From Adiantum capillus-veneris (Eukaryota > Streptophyta > Polypodiopsida > Polypodiales > Pteridaceae), in assembly GCA_014529385.2 (NCBI GenBank), contig CM043963.1, forward strand, positions 74,837,912 through 74,901,911: a stretch of DNA of 64,000 nt. Direction: 5' to 3'. Shown in pieces: positions 59,519 through 64,000 of the stretch. The position numbers and the translations under genes were made by a program. Position 1 is the first letter of the stretch; every line of letters begins with the position of its first letter. The notes under the pieces were generated by a model. That model made no database searches. It saw only the letters and a list, made by a program, of their open reading frames with translations, and was not told where the DNA came from.

Positions 59519-59812
59519 AGGAGGTGAAGAAGAAGAAGATGGAGATGGAGCAAGAGCACTCTTCAATTGCACAAATGAGAGAATGAGTAAAAATTAGGTT
59601 TAGTTGGCTTTTATAGGAGCTCACCCCATTCACACTTGGGCGCCCATGCTTAACCAACTAATCCCTTGAATGTCCAATTTAAAGTGCGCCTCTCATCGGC
59701 GATCACTCTACCTTTCCCTATTGGTCCGACAAGCCCGGTACCTGACTCTATCGAATACATAATACGCGTCCATCGTAGGTGATGGGGTGTCCGTGAACCG
59801 TGAGGGTTAACA
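59234..59812 (-). repeat. 5' LTR of gypsy B2 (579 bp)
   Basis: On the plus strand from TGTGCGCTCC to GGGTTAACA, complete with TG and CA termini. It includes the TATA box at 59615-59608 and a (CT)n(CA)n stretch near 59484-59517. Confidence 0.93.
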
Positions 59813-60805
59813 AAGGGACCATTACCCCTTGCCATATTCGAAACATATGCTTGAAAGAGTTGCAAGGAAGGAAGCTTATAGCTTTTTAGATGGGTACTCT
59901 GGCTATAATCAAATCACAATTGCGCCAGAGGACCAAGCTAAAACAGCCTTTATAATCGAATTTGGAGTGTTCACATTTCGTGTTATGGCTTTTGGCTTAA
60001 CCAATGCCCCGGCTACCTTTCAAAGATTAATAAACACTGCTTTTAGAGAATATTTGAGGGAGTTTTGTGAAGCTTTCTTAGATGACCTTTGTGTTTATTC
60101 CTCTTGGAAAGAACATCTATCATGCTTACGAAAAGTGTAGATTGTATTGCATCTCCTTAAACCCTTTCAAATTCCAATTTTGGGTTAAACATGGAGTCAT
60201 TTTAGGGCATATAGTGTCCAAAAATGGGATTTCCACAGATGAGAGCAAAATAAAGCCATTGTTGAATTGCCACCACCTACAAACTATAAAGGAGTTCAAA
60301 GGTTCATGGGCCATGTTGGTTATTACCAACGGTTTATTTTAAACTTTGCCGAGATAGCTCGTCCTTTGTACAAGCTTCTTATTGAGTTCCAATGGACTGC
60401 GGAGTGTGACCATGCTTATGAGTCATTGAAAAAGACCTTGACTAGCGCTCCTATTCTACGAGTGCCCGATTGGAATGTAATTTTTCATGTGCATATTGAT
60501 GCATCGAACTTTGCTATTGGGTGTGTTCTAGCTCAACGAGGAGAACATAAACTGGACTACCCCATTAGCTTTGCAAGTCGTCAGTTGAATGATGCCGAAA
60601 GAAACTACACCACTATAGAGCGAGAAGGTTTAGGTATGATTTATGCAGTGAAGAAATTTCGCTACTACCTTCTGGCCAACAAGTTTGTGTTCTATGTTGA
60701 TCATCAAGCCTTGTTGTATCTAGTAAATAAACCTTGTTCCACGGGAAGAATTACAGATGGTTGTTAATTCTCCTTGAGTTTGATTTTACCATTGTGGTGA
60801 GACCT
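59813..60805 (+). pseudogene. Gypsy B1 reverse transcriptase (remainder) and RNase H
   Basis: After the second copy of the 111-bp duplication, RT continues with AKTAFIIEFGVFTFRVMAFG, LTNAPATFQRLINTAF and FCEAFLDDLCVYSS, with FLDD as the catalytic motif. Then come KHGVILGHIVSKNGISTDES and GHVGYYQRFILNFAEIARPL. RNase H shows FHVHIDASNFAIGCVLAQRG, NYTTIEREGLGMIYAVKKFR and FYVDHQALLYLVNK, so the acidic residues are kept. Frameshifts occur near 60135, 60265 and 60755. No second RNase H follows. Confidence 0.9.
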
Positions 60806-61315
60806 GGTAAAAGACATGTCATGGCTGATCATTTGTCTGGCATACCCAATGGTGAAGCCCCTACTGGAGTTGATGATGAATTGCTTGATACTTCTCTACT
60901 CCTAGTCGAAACCATACCTGAATGGAGTGAGAAGATTGTGAACTTTCTAATTAATGGTTTTCCACCCAAAGAGCTTCGTAAGGACATAGCTCGAAAACTG
61001 TTAAAAGAATGTGAACCTTACTCTCTCATTGTAGGAACTCTCTACAGGCTAGGGAAGGACGATATTCTGAGACGTTGTGCCCGTGAGGATGAGTATTTGT
61101 ACATACTGTAAGAAGCCCACATGGGTATAGCCGGAGGACATTTCTCAGGGGAACTAACAGCTAGAAAGGTGTTGCAATCAGGCTATTGGTGGCCAACTTT
61201 ATTTAAGGATGTATCACTTTTTGCAAAGGGATGTGATGAATGCCAACGTTACAAGATCACACAACAAAAGGATAGGATGCCCTTACATCCTGTTAAAGTG
61301 ACTCAACCATTTTAA
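60806..61315 (+). pseudogene. Gypsy B1 RNase H end and integrase zinc domain
   Basis: DFTIVVRPGKRHVMADHLSG closes RNase H. A spacer with YRLGKDDILRRC follows, then HMGIAGGHF, GYWWPTLFKDVSLFAKGC and DECQRYK, giving the complete HHCC finger of integrase. Two stops, at 61109-61111 and 61313-61315, interrupt an otherwise single frame that joins the long open frame after 61316. Confidence 0.88.
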
Positions 61316-63565
61316 AAATGGGGTTTGGACTTTGTAGGCCCAATTAGTACGGCAGCTCGTAGCACTCAATCTCGATATATTATCGTTGCCACTGACTATG
61401 TAACAAAGTGGGCGGAAGCCAGGGCGACACGAAAGGTTGATGCGAGGTCAACTGCCAAGTTTCTCTTTGAGAACATTATTACAAGATTTGGTTGTCCCTT
61501 TGAGATTGTGAGTGACAATGGTAATCATTTTATAAATGGAGTAATCAAAGAACTCACTACTAACTTCATGATAGCTCACCATAAGTCCACACCTTATTAT
61601 CCGCAAGCAAATGGCCAAGCTGAGAGCACCAATAAAACCTTAATCTCTATCTTGACCAAAACGGTGGAAGCTCATCGCACAAATTGGGATTTAAAGTTAA
61701 CTTCAGCTTTATGGGCTTATTGTACTGCGTACAAAGTTGCCATTAATTGCACACCGTTTAAGATGGTGTATGGCCAAGAAGCGGTTATGCCATGGGCGTT
61801 TGTCGTTCCTAGTCTTCGAGTAGCTTCTCAAGAAGGTTGGGATGGTAACCCCTTAGTTGAGCGATTATATATCCTTGAAAGGCTAGATGAAGAGAGGCAA
61901 TTAGCTATGCAAAATGCACTTGTGGAGAAAGATAGGAGGAAGAAATGGTTTGACCGTCATTTAAAGAACAAAGATATCAATGTTGGTGATAAAGTCCTTA
62001 TGTATGGAGTGCGTAACGAAAAGAAAAAGTTGAAATATGCGAGAAAAGGACCATATAGAGTATGTGAGATCACCCCACAAGGAACCATTCGTGTGGAGAC
62101 TCTTGATGGAGTTGAAACCATTGTATTCCTCAATGGGATAAAATTTAAAAGATATTATGATCCTTTAAGCCAAGAGGAGTTGCGTGCCATCCATACAAAA
62201 AAGGCAGCCAAGGCACAAATAGAATTGAAGAAGATACAAGCTCAGGCTGAGGCTAAGGAGCGACAACAACGTATAAGACGAAAACGAGAGGCTAACCTTG
62301 GAGTCACACATACATTCCACGTTGAAATCGACGAGGATTGGTTGGACTCTGACACACCTCTACGATACCCTATTGAGTTAAATAGTGCCTATGGAAAAGT
62401 GCTATATAACGCCTTATTGGACACGGGTGCTAAATATAATCTGCTATCATATGGGGTGTGGTGTCAGTTAGGGAAGCCACCTCTATCTGAGAGTATTATC
62501 CAATTCAAGGGTGTCAACAAGAAAAAAACTACGGTTTTTGGAATCTGGCACACTTCTGTCAGTTATGAAAATGGGGTTGTAGCTCAAGACTTTTTGGTCA
62601 TGCCTACTGGAACTATGGAGGGTAATATAAACCTAGGACGCACGTGGATGATAGCCACCAAATGCACTATTGATTGGGGGACTGGGGGTGTCACAACGCA
62701 AAAACCAACTCTTATCCCTACCACTCAAGCCATAGTCCCTAAGATATTGCCTAAGGAAATAAAACCCAAGACATTGCATGTCCAGGAGGTTGAACCATAC
62801 GTCCCCATAGCCCAACTCTCTAGAGCTTCAACTGATGTAGTTGAAAGAAATCTTGAGACACACAAGAACCATCCTAATATAACAAAGAAAACATACAAGT
62901 GGGTCCCTAAAGCTTCTTTAGTAACCATGGCTGATGCTAAAAAACGGAAGCCTCGTAAGAAATGTCCCACTCACTCCAAGAAATGTAAAGAAACATTGCG
63001 TTGGATTCCTAAACGACTATTGGAAGCCCAAGGATACTATGAAGGAAATGATCAAATATGGGTGCCCAAATGTAAATTGTACTCTTACCTGTCACCTGGC
63101 CCATGTAAACCCAATCCTGTGGCTCCAAAACAAATTAAAAATTGTGGAAAGGAAAAAATCACGGAATGTTACACACGTGCTCCAAAGCTAGTTTGGGTAC
63201 CAAAGAAAGAACGATTTGTTTCACCTAGCTCAAGAACAGGGAAAGCAAATGAAGCTTCTTGCTCTTCATGTAGTTCCTATATGGAAATAGAAGCTTCGAC
63301 ACAACCTCCACCTACCATTGTACATATCCATACAAGCAAGAAAGAGTTTGCACCTCCCGTTGTAGGTTCACCACCTACAACAATGTTGCAAATAAAATCA
63401 TGGGAGCGTACCTTACCACCCTTGCAACTAGATGAAACACATAGGGCGATCGAAAACTATTGGTTAAAGCCTTCACCCATAACAACTTGGAACAATTGGT
63501 TTCAAAAAGTGACGACATCATTCCAAAGGTATGATCTACCCAAGGAAGGGGGGAGTGTTTGCTGA
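61316..63565 (+). CDS. Gypsy B1 integrase core, PR2 and W-motif tail in one open frame
   Basis: 749 open codons. The catalytic core has GLDFVGPIS, EIVSDNGNHF and YYPQANGQAESTNK, giving the D, D, E residues. The GPY/F module reads ARKGPYRVCEITPQGTIRVE, followed by IKFKRYYDPLS and a Lys/Gln/Glu-rich linker. A retropepsin-like domain follows at about 62350-62690 (listed separately), then a tail with W-[V/I]-P-K at 62900, 63002, 63060 and 63194, and the end KEGGSVC at 63565. No chromodomain is present. The frame stays open over a length that would accumulate stops if it were old and unselected, so PR2 and tail appear to have been kept while the element was active. It belongs to the polyprotein upstream and has no start of its own. 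Confidence 0.85.
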   Translation, partial: KWGLDFVGPISTAARSTQSRYIIVATDYVTKWAEARATRKVDARSTAKFLFENIITRFGCPFEIVSDNGNHFINGVIKELTTNFMIAHHKSTPYYPQANGQAESTNKTLISILTKTVEAHRTNWDLKLTSALWAYCTAYKVAINCTPFKMVYGQEAVMPWAFVVPSLRVASQEGWDGNPLVERLYILERLDEERQLAMQNALVEKDRRKKWFDRHLKNKDINVGDKVLMYGVRNEKKKLKYARKGPYRVCEITPQGTIRVETLDGVETIVFLNGIKFKRYYDPLSQEELRAIHTKKAAKAQIELKKIQAQAEAKERQQRIRRKREANLGVTHTFHVEIDEDWLDSDTPLRYPIELNSAYGKVLYNALLDTGAKYNLLSYGVWCQLGKPPLSESIIQFKGVNKKKTTVFGIWHTSVSYENGVVAQDFLVMPTGTMEGNINLGRTWMIATKCTIDWGTGGVTTQKPTLIPTTQAIVPKILPKEIKPKTLHVQEVEPYVPIAQLSRASTDVVERNLETHKNHPNITKKTYKWVPKASLVTMADAKKRKPRKKCPTHSKKCKETLRWIPKRLLEAQGYYEGNDQIWVPKCKLYSYLSPGPCKPNPVAPKQIKNCGKEKITECYTRAPKLVWVPKKERFVSPSSRTGKANEASCSSCSSYMEIEASTQPPPTIVHIHTSKKEFAPPVVGSPPTTMLQIKSWERTLPPLQLDETHRAIENYWLKPSPITTWNNWFQKVTTSFQRYDLPKEGGSVC
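62350..62690 (+). other. Gypsy B1 second retropepsin-like domain (PR2) within the open frame
   Basis: The segment YPIELNSAYGKVLYNALLD leads into the catalytic motif DTGA at 62420-62431, then KYNLLSYGVWCQLG. A flap-like region reads TVFGIWHTSVSYENG. The closing block is INLGRTWMIATKCTIDWG near 62626-62680, matching the hydrophobic-Gly block of retropepsins and the equivalent in gypsy A PR2 (LLGQPW then QIDW). About 110 residues, the usual size for one retropepsin monomer. Unlike PR1 of this family, the catalytic motif is canonical. Confidence 0.75.
62890..63565 (+). other. W-[V/I]-P-K tail of gypsy B1
   Basis: Four motifs, KWVPK, RWIPK, IWVPK and VWVPK, start at Trp codons 62900, 63002, 63060 and 63194, in a Lys/Arg-rich setting. 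A Ser/Cys-rich run (SCSSCSSY) and a Pro-rich end with SWERTLPPLQL follow. The same array occurs in B2 and, degraded, in gypsy A and at 3.65-4.08 kb. Isolated WVPK motifs are known from Gag-Pol junctions of some plant copia elements; this repeated arrangement after a second protease is different. Confidence 0.75.
63542..63554 (+). promoter_or_regulatory. Internal polypurine tract of gypsy B1
   Basis: AAGGAAGGGGGGA at the end of the polyprotein frame, matching the tract at 53041-53052 in B2 and resembling the B2 3' tract at 51010-51023. Confidence 0.5.
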
Positions 63566-63627
63566 CATCCATCATTCACTTGCTTCCCTCTCAACCTTCC
63601 TCCCTGACCTCTCAATCTCCAATCCTA

Positions 63628-63647
63628 GGGAATGTATATATAAAGCC
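63628..63647 (+). promoter_or_regulatory. TATA-like block before the 3' ORF of B1
   Basis: GGGAATGTATATATAAAGCC, about 200 bp upstream of the 3' ORF ATG, with a close match in B2 at 52951-52968 on the minus strand. It may be an internal promoter. Confidence 0.45.
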
Positions 63648-63847
63648 TTATACTAGTTCTAGCAAACAAACAAAAAAAAAGATTTTTTTTATTTTTTTTA
63701 AAAAGTAAAAGAGCAAGAGCGATTAGCAACGAGAGAGCACCCTATCAGATCCTACACATAAGTTTAAATTCACCATGTCACATTAAGCAACACACAAAAA
63801 CAACTCATGTTTTAAAGACCTAACCAAATCTATCTGTATTCTCAGAG

Positions 63848-64000
63848 ATGGCTAGTTCACCAGAGGCGTGCGCTTCTATTTTTTATGAAAGGTACCCTTT
63901 TTCTTTTTCTCAAGTGTTTCACATCTGCTACCCTGTACTTTCTTGCGAATGGGATTTGGTAGAGAGACTTGCGCGTGAGCGAAATTTTGAGGAGTTATAA
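63848..64000 (+). pseudogene. Gypsy B1 3' ORF, start of the unknown small protein
   Basis: The ATG at 63848 opens 50 codons (MASSPEACASIFYERYPFSF and on through VLSCEWDLVE) that align with the B2 3' ORF, with both conservative changes and silent differences. The last codon in the window is TAA at 63998-64000, where B2 has GAA, a single-base nonsense change. A pyrimidine-rich CTATCTGTATTCTCAG lies just before the ATG. Conservation in two diverged copies supports a real gene. Its product is unknown. Confidence 0.65.

Larger units (their letters stand above)
50447..59812 (-). mobile_element. Gypsy B2: shorter, non-autonomous B-family element inserted in B1 RT
   Basis: Runs on the minus strand with a 5' LTR at 59234-59812 and a 3' LTR at 50448-51009. 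The two differ by about five bases and a 2-bp indel. It encodes Gag, zinc knuckles, PR1, the W-motif tail and the 3' ORF, but RT, RNase H, integrase and PR2 are absent. Relative to B1, a deletion joins the segment after PR1 (AMHIASD) directly to the tail (KKTYKWVPK) near 53733. It would need enzymes in trans. Coding is damaged by one frameshift and three stops. The flanks are a 111-bp duplication, not a 4-6 bp one. Confidence 0.92.
43257..64000 (+). mobile_element. Gypsy B1: Ty3/gypsy LTR retrotransposon, interrupted by B2 and cut by window end
   Basis: Starts with an LTR at 43257-43877, an Asp-type primer site and an 830-bp leader. Coding follows in the order Gag, zinc knuckles, PR1, linker, RT, RNase H, integrase, PR2, W-motif tail, then a separate 3' ORF. 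Gypsy B2 sits in RT between 50447 and 59812. Without B2 the visible part is about 11.4 kb and the 3' LTR lies beyond the window. No chromodomain or second RNase H was found. At least a dozen stops and frameshifts make it inactive. Bases 43252-43256 (CAACT) would be the target duplication, which cannot be verified here. Confidence 0.9.

Noticed and set aside
61316-63565. Chromodomain at the integrase C-terminus
   Set aside because: No chromodomain aromatic-cage pattern follows the GPY/F module. The region is the linker, PR2 and the W tail.

Overview
The window looks like repeat-dense nuclear DNA from a land plant with a large genome. Support comes from plant-type LTR retrotransposons of both superfamilies, initiator-Met-type and Asp-type primer binding sites, a hAT transposase, long (CT)n, (GT)n and (TA)n microsatellites, and no clear single-copy host gene in 64 kb. 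A non-seed plant such as a fern or lycophyte is a guess from the repeat density and unusual retroelement architectures; the sequence alone does not settle the species.

Layout. 1-4.1 kb: the end of a copia pol, an LTR-like block and a decayed Ty3/gypsy copy. 4.7-6.3 kb (-): a broken hAT transposase. 7.0-9.7 kb: decayed retroelement coding, including a gypsy RNase H piece. 10.4-28.3 kb: a copia element (copia C) split by a 12.26-kb Ty3/gypsy element on the minus strand (gypsy A, 12781-25040) with a 5-bp target duplication. 28.8-30.7 kb: a more decayed copia with a 312-bp internal duplication and a CT-rich LTR. 32.3-33.4 kb (-): a copia leader and gag start running into a SWIM zinc-finger sequence. 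34.6-38.4 kb: an AT-rich stretch ending in an orphan 171-codon ORF. 39.0-43.2 kb: LTR and primer-site fragments. 43.3 kb to the end: a Ty3/gypsy element (gypsy B1), split inside its reverse transcriptase by a shorter relative on the minus strand (gypsy B2, 50447-59812).

The most notable content is the shared plan of gypsy A and B. The order is Gag, first retropepsin, reverse transcriptase, RNase H, integrase, then a second retropepsin-like domain and a basic tail of repeated W-[V/I]-P-K motifs. In the B family the first retropepsin has lost its catalytic motif in both copies, while the second keeps DTGA. The B family also carries a small 3' ORF of unknown function, present in both copies, preceded by a polypurine tract, a TATA-like box and a splice-acceptor-like sequence. 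B2 has lost everything from RT to the second protease yet keeps Gag, PR1, the tail and the 3' ORF. It is flanked by a 111-bp duplication instead of the usual 4-6 bp.

Almost every reading frame is broken by stops or frameshifts, so the elements here are mostly dead copies. B2 has near-identical LTRs and is the youngest insertion for which LTRs can be compared. All distances and identities were judged by eye.
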